A stretch of 64,000 bases of DNA from Evansella halocellulosilytica (GTDB lineage Bacteria; Bacillota; Bacilli; Bacillales; Salisediminibacteriaceae): NCBI RefSeq assembly GCF_002335745.1, contig NZ_NIST01000001.1:3720354-3784353 (forward strand), written 5' to 3'. The notes under the pieces were generated by a model, which saw nothing but the letters and a program-made list of their open reading frames with translations, made no database searches and had not been told where the DNA came from. Of this stretch, positions 44,637 to 52,409 are shown piece by piece. A program made the position numbers and the translations under genes. Numbering within the stretch: position 1 is the stretch's first letter; every line of letters begins with the position of its first letter.

Positions 44637-44777
44637 TTATTGCTGACGGTCATTCCTCATTTTCTTTACTTCATAATCAGCAAACGTCTCTAACTCTGAT
44701 GCATGATTCCGTTTTCCTTGTGCCTTCTTGTTTTCATTTCTTTGTGCGTTTGCGTTACCTTTCTTTTGTCGGCCCAT
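44637..44777 (-). CDS. Small basic hydrophilic protein, possibly spore-associated, 46 aa
   Basis: Not firmly recognised. The composition (GRQKKGNANAQRNENKKAQG, then HASELETFADYEVKKMRNDRQQ) resembles minor small acid-soluble spore proteins, and it lies among spore genes. GGAGA precedes the ATG at 44777. The previous gene is DUF421, beginning 29 bases downstream. Confidence 0.6.
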   Translation of the reverse strand: MGRQKKGNANAQRNENKKAQGKRNHASELETFADYEVKKMRNDRQQ

Positions 44778-44913
44778 TTGAAAATCTCCTTTCAATCGTG
44801 AAAATGAATATTTTTTAGTATGGCAAGGATTGAAAAAAGTATGTACAAAATCTTCTCTTAATACGTTTCGAATGATGTGATGTAAAATGCTATTTCATCA
44901 TTTTGTAAATATG

Positions 44914-44952
44914 AAAAGCCCCTCCTTCACGGTTCCGTGATGGAGGGGCTGC
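44914..44952 (-). terminator. Terminator after aconitase
   Basis: AGCCCCTCC and TTCACGG pair with CCGTGA and GGAGGGGCT around a short loop. On the minus strand it follows the stop at 44965. Confidence 0.85.
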
Positions 44953-44964
44953 TGTTTGTTTACC

Positions 44965-47691
44965 TTATTTATTTTCAGCCATTGCGTTACGCAATACCAT
45001 TTGAAGAATACCACCGTGACGGTAGTAGTCAATTTCAACTTCACTATCAAAACGAGCAAGTACTTCAAATGTTGTTTCTTTGCCTGTTACTTCATCTTTC
45101 GCAACAACCGATACATAATCACGCGGCTGAATATCATTTGTTACTTTTACATCAAAATGTTCTTTACCGGTTAATCCTAGTGTTTCAGCGTTCTCTCCTT
45201 CTTTAAACTGAAGCGGAAGAACACCCATTAATACGAGGTTACTACGGTGGATTCGCTCGAAGCTTTCGGCAATAACTGTTTTAATGCCTAAAAGGTTCGT
45301 ACCTTTTGCTGCCCAGTCACGAGAGCTTCCCATCCCATAGTCTTTACCAGCCATTACGAGTAAACCAGTGTTTTCTTCTTTATATTTCATCGCCGCATCG
45401 TATATCGCCATCACTTCGCCAGTTGGCCAGTAAGTTGTATAACCGCCTTCTGTACCTGGCGCTAATTGGTTTTTAATACGAATGTTTGCGAATGTTCCAC
45501 GCATCATGACTTCATGGTTTCCGCGTCGGGAACCGTAAGAGTTAAACTGCGCAGGAGTTAAACCTTTTTCCATTAAATATTTACCTGCAGGACTATCTTT
45601 CGCAATCGAGCCAGCTGGAGAAATGTGGTCCGTCGTGACTGAATCGCCTAATTTTGCAACAGCACGAAGACTTGATAGTTCCTTAACATCTTCAGGCTCA
45701 GCAGATAAGTTCTCAAAGAATGGAGGATTTTGAATGTAAGTAGACTCCTCATCCCAGTTGTATAAGTCCCCTTCAGTTGTTTCAAGGTTGTTCCATTCTT
45801 CGTTACTTTCGAACACGCGCTCATATTCTTTCTTGAATAATTCCGGTGCAACAGCTTTTTCCATTGCAGCTTGAATTTCTTCATTGCTTGGCCAAATATC
45901 TTTAAAATAAACGTCATTTCCATCTTTATCTTTGCCAATTGGCTCTGAATGAACGTCAATGTCAACCGTTCCCGCAAGTGCATATGCCACTACTAATGGT
46001 GGAGAAGCTAAGTAATTAGCTTTTACGAGCGGATGAATACGACCTTCGAAGTTTCGATTTCCACTTAATACAGAAGCAACTGTTAAGTCATTTTCTGCAA
46101 TTCCTTTTTCAATTTCATCAGGCAGCGGTCCACTGTTTCCGATACAAGTCGTACAGCCGTACCCAACTAAATTAAAGCCTAACTTATCGAGGTAAGTCAT
46201 TAATCCTGCACCTTCAAGGTATCCTGTTACAACTTTTGATCCTGGTGCTAAACTTGTTTTTACATACTCAGGTACTTCGAGCCCTTTTTCCACAGCATTT
46301 TTAGCAAGCAGCCCTGCACCGATCATGACGTGAGGATTCGAAGTGTTTGTACAGCTTGTAATCGCAGCAATTGTAACTGAACCTGTTTTTAATGTAGACG
46401 TTTTTCCATTAGGATGCTGAATGTCTACTTCCTTCTTTATCTCCTCAGGAGCAAGACCGAACCCTTGGTTTCCAACAGGGGCACTTAATGATTTTCTCCA
46501 CTCATCTTTCATTTTAGATAATGGAATTAAGTCTTGTGGACGTTTCGGTCCGGATAAATTTGGTTCGATAGTAGAAAGATTAATTTCAACAACGTCTGTA
46601 AATGTTGGATCTTCTTGTCCTGGAGTATAGAACATGCCGTTTGCTTTACAATACTCTTCAACAAGTGAGACTAATTCTTCGCTTCTGCCTGTGAAACGTA
46701 AGTAATTAAGGGTTTCATCATCTACAGGGAAGAATCCACATGTTGCACCGTATTCTGGTGCCATGTTTGAAATTGTTGCTCGATCAGCTAATGTCATATC
46801 TGACAAACCTGGTCCGAAATATTCTACAAATTTGCCGACAACATTCTTTTCACGCAATACTTGAGTCACTTTTAGCGCTAAGTCCGTGGCAGTTGCCCCT
46901 TCTGGCATTGCACCGACTAGTTTAACACCAATAACTTCTGGAACAGGGAAGTATGATGGCTGTTGAAGCATGCCAGCTTCAGCTTCAATACCGCCAACGC
47001 CCCAGCCTAAAACGCCAAGTCCATTAATCATAGTTGTATGTGAATCAGTACCGACAAGTGAGTCAGGGAATGCAACTGTTTCACCTGAATCATTTTCTTC
47101 ATTTTGGACAACATTTGCTAAGTACTCCAAGTTCACTTGGTGAACGATACCCGTTGCAGGAGGTACTGCACGATAATTATTAAATGAATTTTGTGCCCAG
47201 CTTAAAAATTTATAACGCTCTTCATTACGTTCAAATTCTAATTCCATGTTGCGAAGGAGTGAGTTTGCACCACCGAAGTCGTCGACTTGTACCGAGTGGT
47301 CAACGACAAGGTCAACTGGAATTGCCGGATTAATACGCTTAGGGTCTCCACCGAAATCTGCCATCGCTTTACGCAATGAAGCTAAGTCCACTACAGCTGG
47401 TACCCCAGTGAAGTCTTGCAAAATTACACGTGAAGGTTTAAATGGAACATCAATATTTTTTACGTCTTCAGTTCCCCATTTTGCTAGATTTTCCACGTGT
47501 TCCTCTTTAATTACTTTTCCGTCATATTGACGTAAAACAGACTCTAAAAGCACTTTAATTGAATAAGGAAGGTTGGTAACGTTTCCAACTCCAGCCTCTT
47601 CAATAGCCTTTAAATCATAGTAATGATACGTTTTTCCACTTGCTTCAAACGTACGTTTGGAATTGTACAATGTATTGTTTTCTTTTGACAT
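44965..47691 (-). CDS. citB: Aconitate hydratase (aconitase A), 908 aa
   Basis: Interconverts citrate and isocitrate in the TCA cycle and, when it loses its cluster, binds RNA as an iron-responsive regulator. The three cluster cysteines are visible in ITSCTNTSN and [11 protein letters not shown]. Other landmarks are [27 protein letters not shown] and [10 protein letters not shown]. The ATG at 47691 has GAAGGAGGG upstream; the frame to 47709 adds six residues. Length is one residue off B. subtilis CitB. A promoter lies directly upstream and sspO is divergent, as in B. subtilis. Confidence 0.97.
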   Translation of the reverse strand: MSKENNTLYNSKRTFEASGKTYHYYDLKAIEEAGVGNVTNLPYSIKVLLESVLRQYDGKVIKEEHVENLAKWGTEDVKNIDVPFKPSRVILQDFTGVPAVVDLASLRKAMADFGGDPKRINPAIPVDLVVDHSVQVDDFGGANSLLRNMELEFERNEERYKFLSWAQNSFNNYRAVPPATGIVHQVNLEYLANVVQNEENDSGETVAFPDSLVGTDSHTTMINGLGVLGWGVGGIEAEAGMLQQPSYFPVPEVIGVKLVGAMPEGATATDLALKVTQVLREKNVVGKFVEYFGPGLSDMTLADRATISNMAPEYGATCGFFPVDDETLNYLRFTGRSEELVSLVEEYCKANGMFYTPGQEDPTFTDVVEINLSTIEPNLSGPKRPQDLIPLSKMKDEWRKSLSAPVGNQGFGLAPEEIKKEVDIQHPNGKTSTLKTGSVTIAAITSCTNTSNPHVMIGAGLLAKNAVEKGLEVPEYVKTSLAPGSKVVTGYLEGAGLMTYLDKLGFNLVGYGCTTCIGNSGPLPDEIEKGIAENDLTVASVLSGNRNFEGRIHPLVKANYLASPPLVVAYALAGTVDIDVHSEPIGKDKDGNDVYFKDIWPSNEEIQAAMEKAVAPELFKKEYERVFESNEEWNNLETTEGDLYNWDEESTYIQNPPFFENLSAEPEDVKELSSLRAVAKLGDSVTTDHISPAGSIAKDSPAGKYLMEKGLTPAQFNSYGSRRGNHEVMMRGTFANIRIKNQLAPGTEGGYTTYWPTGEVMAIYDAAMKYKEENTGLLVMAGKDYGMGSSRDWAAKGTNLLGIKTVIAESFERIHRSNLVLMGVLPLQFKEGENAETLGLTGKEHFDVKVTNDIQPRDYVSVVAKDEVTGKETTFEVLARFDSEVEIDYYRHGGILQMVLRNAMAENK

Positions 47692-47714
47692 ATGTATTCC
47701 CTCCTTCAACTACT

Positions 47715-47743
47715 ATCATATACTAGATTTTTTAAATTGTCTA
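47715..47743 (-). promoter_or_regulatory. Predicted SigA promoter of citB
   Basis: On the minus strand TAGACA (47738-47743) and TATGAT (47715-47720) are 17 bases apart. The implied start leaves a leader of about 17 bases before the ATG that contains the ribosome site. AT-rich DNA upstream may hold CcpC sites, which I cannot define. Confidence 0.6.
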
Positions 47744-47887
47744 AAACCTTTATTCGAAAATTTGTCATAAAATCATTTTTTTAAAATAACGAAATTTTCA
47801 AACAATAACCCCTTTCATCAATTTTACAACTTCGATTTTCATAAAATATTCTTCGATGTAAAACCTAGATTTAGGAGGTGGGTATAA

Positions 47888-48037
47888 ATGACTAAGAAAA
47901 AAGCAAATCATATTCGTCCAAGCATGAATGATGCGGCTGCTCAAGGCAGAGGGGCAGGGTATGAGGAAGGACATGAAAACGACGAGTTAACGTCAAAAGA
48001 AAGACAATTTAATAAAAAGACGAAGAAAAGACAGTAA
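47888..48037 (+). CDS. sspO: Small acid-soluble spore protein O, 49 aa
   Basis: The sequence MTKKKANHIRPSMNDAAAQG then GAGYEEGHENDELTSKERQ matches SspO (CotK), whose core is KANHVI.GMNDA..QG.GAGY. AGGAGGTGGG precedes the ATG. It is divergent from citB and ends in a terminator. Made in the forespore. Confidence 0.92.
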   Translation: MTKKKANHIRPSMNDAAAQGRGAGYEEGHENDELTSKERQFNKKTKKRQ

Positions 48038-48055
48038 AATGTATCATCAATATAA

Positions 48056-48099
48056 TTAGGGCTGTCATAAAGCGTTTAGACTTTTGGACAGCCCTTTTA
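48056..48099 (+). terminator. Terminator after sspO
   Basis: AGGGCTGTC (48058-48066) pairs with GACAGCCCT (48087-48095), followed by TTTTATT. Confidence 0.85.
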
Positions 48100-48127
48100 T
48101 TAGGTATTTAAAGGATAAATATAGCAT

Positions 48128-48382
48128 CTATTCCATTAGTTGCTGCTTATACTTCTCGAGTTCATCTGTGTATTGATAAAGCTGTTTTCGTTGATGTTCA
48201 GAAGCATTTAGATGTGCTTTTTCAATCACCTGTGCTGCTTCATCGAGTTCTTGTGCTGCAATTTTATAATGGTGGCCGTAATCGGCATCTTCAGGATGCA
48301 AGTCCTCCATCGCTTCCTGTAATTGGACAAATGCTTGCTGAGCAGCTTCAAATGACTGTCGTTTATTCTTATGATACGGCAT
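48128..48382 (-). CDS. YtzC-like small helical protein (DUF2524 type), 84 aa
   Basis: A short helical acidic protein, FEAAQQAFVQLQEAMEDL then YKIAAQELDEAAQVIEKAHLNASEHQRKQLYQY. The pairing of a YxxAxxQLDEA segment and a HQRKQL end recalls B. subtilis YtzC. Function unknown. The ATG at 48382 has AAAGGGGGA upstream; the longer frame to 48427 has no site. Confidence 0.65.
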   Translation of the reverse strand: MPYHKNKRQSFEAAQQAFVQLQEAMEDLHPEDADYGHHYKIAAQELDEAAQVIEKAHLNASEHQRKQLYQYTDELEKYKQQLME

Positions 48383-48530
48383 GAAGAAGTCCCCCTTTGA
48401 ATTTGCTTCCTCATTATTTTTTTCCATAAATAAGAGAATATACGAGGAAGGTTTTTCTGTTATTGATGCATTGTAATTCTGGATGAAAAGCCCAATGTTT
48501 GTTCATGATAACAGGAAAGGAGGGATTTTT

Positions 48531-48668
48531 ATGGAGAAAAACACATATAAAAGTCAGAGAAAAAATTCACCTAAAAATGAGCGGAGTAATAGTCAACCTG
48601 AACCGATGTCAGGTTCGCATAAAGTAAAAAAGAAAAATCATGTGTCTCAAACGGACGGTGAAGGATAA
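48531..48668 (+). CDS. sspP: Small acid-soluble spore protein P, 45 aa
   Basis: The core SQPEPMSGSHKVKKKNHVSQ matches SspP (GQPEPLSGSKKVKNRNH), and the N-terminus is Lys/Asn-rich. AAAGGAGGG precedes the ATG at 48531. In B. subtilis sspP and sspO are adjacent by citB. Here the YtzC-like gene lies between them on the other strand. Confidence 0.9.
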   Translation: MEKNTYKSQRKNSPKNERSNSQPEPMSGSHKVKKKNHVSQTDGEG

Positions 48669-48693
48669 AAGAGCCTTCTACAAATATAAACAG

Positions 48694-48738
48694 TTGAACC
48701 AAACATATTAGAGATGAAGAATATGTTTGGTTCTTTAT
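48694..48738 (+). terminator. Terminator after sspP
   Basis: GAACCAAACATATT pairs with AATATGTTTGGTTC (48696-48733), a 14-bp perfect stem, followed by TTTAT. It can also face the convergent selA. Confidence 0.85.
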
Positions 48739-48785
48739 ACGTTTATTAACTGACAAAACCTTTGTTTTTTACTCATTTACAGTTC

Positions 48786-50207
48786 TTAATACTTTTCAAG
48801 TTCTTGCATACTTTGGAAAAGCAAATCGATTTCTTCATACGCAATTGTCCGAAAATCGATAAAGACTTCTCCGTCAACAATCCTCGTTATGATCGGGGTA
48901 GTCAAAGACCTTAACTTTTCTTCTAATTGCATTGCGGACAATGACTTGTGTATCAATTTTACCCCAATCGAAGGAATCTCCACACCTGGCATCGTCCCCC
49001 CTCCTACATGTGAAGTCACTTCTTTTTGTTCGAACGTGACGTTCAAGGAAAGAGGATCTATACCTTTAAGGAAAACCTCAACCTTTGCCCGGATAACATC
49101 TATTGTTTGAAGAATATCTCTATTTGTTGGAAGCTTTTCGAGTTCAGTACGTTCATATAAATACTGTTGTAAAGTTGCTTCTAAAGCAGCTAACGTCATT
49201 TTATCAACACGCAGTACACGCGCTAAAGAATGTTTTTTTAAAATATCTATATATTCCTTTTTACCGGTAATGACACCAGCTTGCGGTCCTCCGAGCAGTT
49301 TATCGCCGCTGAAAGAGACGATGTCCGCACCTTTTTTTATTGCCTCTTTGACAACTGGCTCATCACCGATGCCATCATGCTTAAATGGATATAAGGAACC
49401 GCTGCCTAAATCCTCATAAACAATAATAGGCTGTTCACGTTCGTTTGATAATTCTTTTAGTTGACTTGTCAACACTTCTTTCGTAAAACCGATTGTTTTG
49501 AAATTACTCGTATGTACTTTCATGAACATGGCTGTATTAGGTGTCACGGCATGTTCGTAATCGTATAGATGTGTTTTATTTGTTGTCCCAACTTCCACTA
49601 ATTTTGCATCACTTTCTTCCATAATTGTCGATATTCTAAATGACCCGCCAATCTCGACTAGTTCACCTCTGGAGACGATGACTTCTTTTCCTTTCGTCAA
49701 AGCACGTAACACAAGATATACCGCCGCAGCATTGTTATTTACGACCATCGCAGCTTCTGCTCCGGTTACTTTTTTTATTAATTGATCGACGATCGCGTGT
49801 CTTGACCCGCGCTCCCCTTTTTCAACATCATATTCAAGATTGCTGTAATGTCTTGATGTTTCAACGACTCGTTCAATCGCTTTTTCACTTAGGCGAGCTC
49901 TTCCTAAATTCGTATGTAAAACAGTTCCTGTTCCATTTAAAACCCGTCTCAGCTTATATGGCTGAGTACTTGCAGCTTTTGTTTCAATTGAAGAGATTAT
50001 ATAGTTAATAAAGTCTTTCCGGGAATACTCATTAAAAGCAATGCCATCAGTCAACATGTCGTTTCGAATTTCATTCGTTAATTCTTGGACAGATTCCTTT
50101 AAGTATGCATCAGGCAAGTTCCATTTCTGTTTTATTTCCTCGTAACGCTTTAAATGCTGTATCTCATGCACAGCCGGTATCATCCTTAATTTTTCTTTGT
50201 TGCTCAT
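48786..50207 (-). CDS. selA: L-seryl-tRNA(Sec) selenium transferase SelA, 473 aa
   Basis: A PLP enzyme that converts seryl-tRNA(Sec) to selenocysteinyl-tRNA(Sec) using selenophosphate. The PLP lysine is Lys303 in SFSGDKLLGGPQAG. Other landmarks are GTGTVLHTNLGRA, YSNLEYD, VNNNAAAVYLVL and VEIGGSFRI. The N-terminal domain that binds tRNA-Sec is present. The ATG at 50207 has CGGAG eight bases upstream; a GTG three codons earlier is possible. It converges on the sspP terminator and lies near selD, selB and selC. Confidence 0.95.
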   Translation of the reverse strand: MSNKEKLRMIPAVHEIQHLKRYEEIKQKWNLPDAYLKESVQELTNEIRNDMLTDGIAFNEYSRKDFINYIISSIETKAASTQPYKLRRVLNGTGTVLHTNLGRARLSEKAIERVVETSRHYSNLEYDVEKGERGSRHAIVDQLIKKVTGAEAAMVVNNNAAAVYLVLRALTKGKEVIVSRGELVEIGGSFRISTIMEESDAKLVEVGTTNKTHLYDYEHAVTPNTAMFMKVHTSNFKTIGFTKEVLTSQLKELSNEREQPIIVYEDLGSGSLYPFKHDGIGDEPVVKEAIKKGADIVSFSGDKLLGGPQAGVITGKKEYIDILKKHSLARVLRVDKMTLAALEATLQQYLYERTELEKLPTNRDILQTIDVIRAKVEVFLKGIDPLSLNVTFEQKEVTSHVGGGTMPGVEIPSIGVKLIHKSLSAMQLEEKLRSLTTPIITRIVDGEVFIDFRTIAYEEIDLLFQSMQELEKY

Positions 50208-50485
50208 CGTTATCACTCCGCTAGAACATTCAATATATTTCCATTCATATCAAGTAGGCTTGCTGGTCATCATAATGGATGAAGAAGAGGTTATCCACTT
50301 CTTCTTCAAAAAGGAGATACAGGATATTAGGGTTTTCGACGTCCATTGTTCCCTTGGAGGGGTGGTTAGCTTGTACAAGTAACAAGCGAACGTATACACG
50401 TTCAAGGATTCTTATTGACGAAAAAATGAGGTGTTTACGAAAGACACACATCGACTTTACCCCAGACAAAGCCAGTATCTCTAAT

Positions 50486-50520
50486 AAAAAGGTGGTCAAC
50501 CCGGACCACCTTTTTTTCTA
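50486..50520. terminator. Strong hairpin terminator upstream of selA
   Basis: AAGGTGGTC pairs with GACCACCTT around AACCCG, with T runs on the plus strand and A/T on the other. No gene is identified that it would end. Confidence 0.7.
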
Positions 50521-50675
50521 TGTTCTGATGACTTGAGTACTACATTCATTTCTTGCACTATTTATTTTTATTATACAAAAGTTATTAATCTTTGAACAAT
50601 GTTCGTGCTATTCTTCTTTGGAGAATGATGATGTGAATGTATGTAGATCAAATTGCTTCAATGTCCCTGTATTCA

Positions 50676-50718
50676 AAAAAGGCTGAACCTGCTTTATATG
50701 GTTGGTTCAGCCTTACGT
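50676..50718 (-). terminator. Terminator after the Rdx-type selenoprotein gene
   Basis: AAGGCTGAACC pairs with GGTTCAGCCTT around a 14-base loop. On the minus strand it directly follows the TAA at 50720-50722, with a T run after it. Confidence 0.8.
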
Positions 50719-50719
50719 A

Positions 50720-50956
50720 TTATTTGTTTTCTAATTTCTTAATGACTTCATCAGTATCTGGAAATTCTTTCGTTTCCAGTTTTGAGTACATTTTCTCACC
50801 ATTAACTGTTACTTCAAAAGCCCCTCCTGATGATGGAATCAGTTCCATTGACGTAATGTCAGACTTGAAATGGTTAAACAATTCTTCTGCGAAACTCGCA
50901 GCTTTTGGTGCGTAGTTTCACTGCATGCAAAACTCTACAGTTACTTTCATGCTCAT
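50720..50956 (-). CDS. Rdx-family (SelW/SelT/SelH-like) selenoprotein with CxxU motif, 78 aa
   Basis: A thioredoxin-like selenoprotein whose gene is broken by an in-frame TGA unless it is read as selenocysteine. Translation is MSMKVTVEFCMQ, then U13 (TGA at 50918-50920), then NYAPKAASFAEEL, and it continues without interruption to a TAA, giving the FCxxU(N)Y start and the IPSSGGAFEVTVNGEKMYSKLE core of Rdx proteins (cited by SSGGAFEVTVNG). The ATG at 50956 has AAGGAG nine bases upstream. The hairpin CTGCGA-GTT-TCGCAG (50887-50901) begins 17 bases after the TGA. It lies between selA and selD, so the machinery is at hand. Reduction chemistry is inferred from the family. Confidence 0.88.
50887..50901 (-). 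promoter_or_regulatory. Candidate bacterial SECIS hairpin of the Rdx selenoprotein
   Basis: A six-bp perfect stem CTGCGA/TCGCAG with a GTT loop begins 17 bases downstream of the TGA, within the range where SelB-bound SECIS hairpins lie. It is in the coding sequence. Confidence 0.55.
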
Positions 50957-51224
50957 AAAATGCATCTCCTTTTGTGAAAATTTTGTGAACGAGCCTATAG
51001 CTATTTTATCTTATTATTTGTCATAGATCAAAATGGAAGCTTATACTATAAATAATTGGAGGATGTTCAACCCTCTTGGAATATTAGCTGGCGATTCTCA
51101 TCAATACCCTATTACGATATTCATTTTTATTCGTATCGTTCAACGTTTCGCACCTAATTATGCATCCAAGTATACGTCATATTGCTTATCCTCCTCTATG
51201 TACACGAATAAGGAGGTGTTTATC

Positions 51225-52289
51225 TTGTCATCAAACAACGAAAGAGACCAAATCATCCGGTTAACAGAACAAACAAAAAAAGGTGGTTGAGGCTGTAAAC
51301 TTGGTCCTGGAGACCTGGCGCAAGTTTTGCGTCATTTACCTGAAAAAAAGAAGGATGAACGATTACTCGTCGGTCATGAAACATCTGATGATGGAGGAGT
51401 ATATAAAATAACGGATGAGATCGCCTTAATTCAAACAGTCGATTACTTCACGCCAATCGTTGATGATCCGTATATGTTCGGTCAAATAGCCGCTGCCAAT
51501 GCGTTAAGTGATGTTTATGCAATGGGAGGTACCCCAGCGACAGTATTAAATATAGTCGGTTTCCCGATTAAAAAGCTTCCGCACCATATGTTAACCGATA
51601 TATTAAAAGGGGCAGCAGATAAAGTGGATGAAGCTGGCGCTGTAACAGTTGGAGGGCATTCTATCGATGATATTGAGCCTAAATTCGGCTTAAGTGTAAC
51701 AGGTACTGTACATCCTGATAACGTGATGAAAAATATCGGTGCTCAGCCTGGAGACTGTTTAATTTTAACGAAACCAATTGGAGTTGGTATTTTAACGACG
51801 GCAATTAAAGGGAAAAAAACGACTGATTCTGAAGAGAAATCGGTCATCGAAACGATGGCAGAGTTGAATCGAATTGCTTGTGAGTGCCTTTCTTCCTTCG
51901 ATGTTCATGCAGTCACTGACGTTACAGGCTTCGGCTTGATTGGTCATGCTTACGAAATGGCTAGTGGCAGCAATGTTTCCTTCGAATTTGATTATGACAG
52001 TATCCCTGTTTTAGAAGGGGCATTAACCCATGCTAAAAACAACGTTGTTCCAGGAGGCACAAAAGCAAACCATCAATGGTTACTGAATGAAGTAGACTAT
52101 CGATACGATTTGACTGAAGCTGAACAACTGTTACTTTGTGATACGATTACATCTGGAGGATTACTCATAAGTCTTCCGGAGAACGATGCAAAAGCATACA
52201 TGGAGAAAGTTAATCAATTAAGAGCAACAAAAGCTGTTGCAATAGGAACAGTTACAGAAAAAAAATCAAAATCGATCTACGTAAAATAG
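51225..52289 (+). CDS. selD: Selenophosphate synthetase SelD, itself a selenoprotein, 354 aa
   Basis: Makes selenophosphate from selenide and ATP for tRNA-Sec synthesis. A TTG start at 51225 (AAGGAGGTG eight bases upstream) is followed by 20 codons, then an in-frame TGA (51288-51290) that falls exactly at the catalytic Cys17 of E. coli SelD. The motif reads GGUGCKLGPGDLAQVL. The frame continues without a break to 52289 with the family motifs GHETSDDGGVY, TVDYFTPIVDDP, AAANALSDVYAMGG, VGGHSIDD and DVTGFGLIGH. If TGA is not read, the protein would lack its N-terminal catalytic loop. It is transcribed towards selB. Confidence 0.93.
51298..51326 (+). promoter_or_regulatory. Candidate SECIS hairpin of selD
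   Basis: Outer stem AACTTG (51298-51303) pairs with CAAGTT (51321-51326); inside it GGTC pairs with GACC around CTGGA. It begins eight bases after the TGA codon at 51288. Confidence 0.5.
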
Positions 52290-52345
52290 GGGGCTATAGC
52301 GGCCCCCCTCACACTGTTGAGAAAGTTTCAACAGTTTCTTTTATA
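52285..52345 (+). terminator. Terminators between selD and selB
   Basis: GGGGGCTATAGCGGCCCCC forms a first hairpin and CTGTTGA/TCAACAG (about 52314-52334) a second followed by T residues. The second is the likelier terminator; it can also be read from selB. Confidence 0.7.
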
Positions 52346-52409
52346 TTATCTTTATTTAATTTCGTTTTAAGAGGATGCTTTCAACCAGGGCTCGTGATGA
52401 ATCATCAAT

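Larger units (their letters stand above)
50208..50719. other. Intergenic region upstream of selA
   Basis: 512 bp to the end of the small selenoprotein gene. It contains terminators at about 50486-50520 and 50678-50716. An open minus frame (50245-50499) has no good ribosome site and no recognised similarity. Confidence 0.5.

Noticed and set aside
50245-50499. Minus-strand frame of 84 codons just upstream of selA, ending EEEVDNLFFIHYDDQQAYLI
   Set aside because: No ribosome site at a sensible distance, no recognised family, and the terminator hairpin is close to its start. The end looks protein-like, so it could be a short leader, but this is not enough support.
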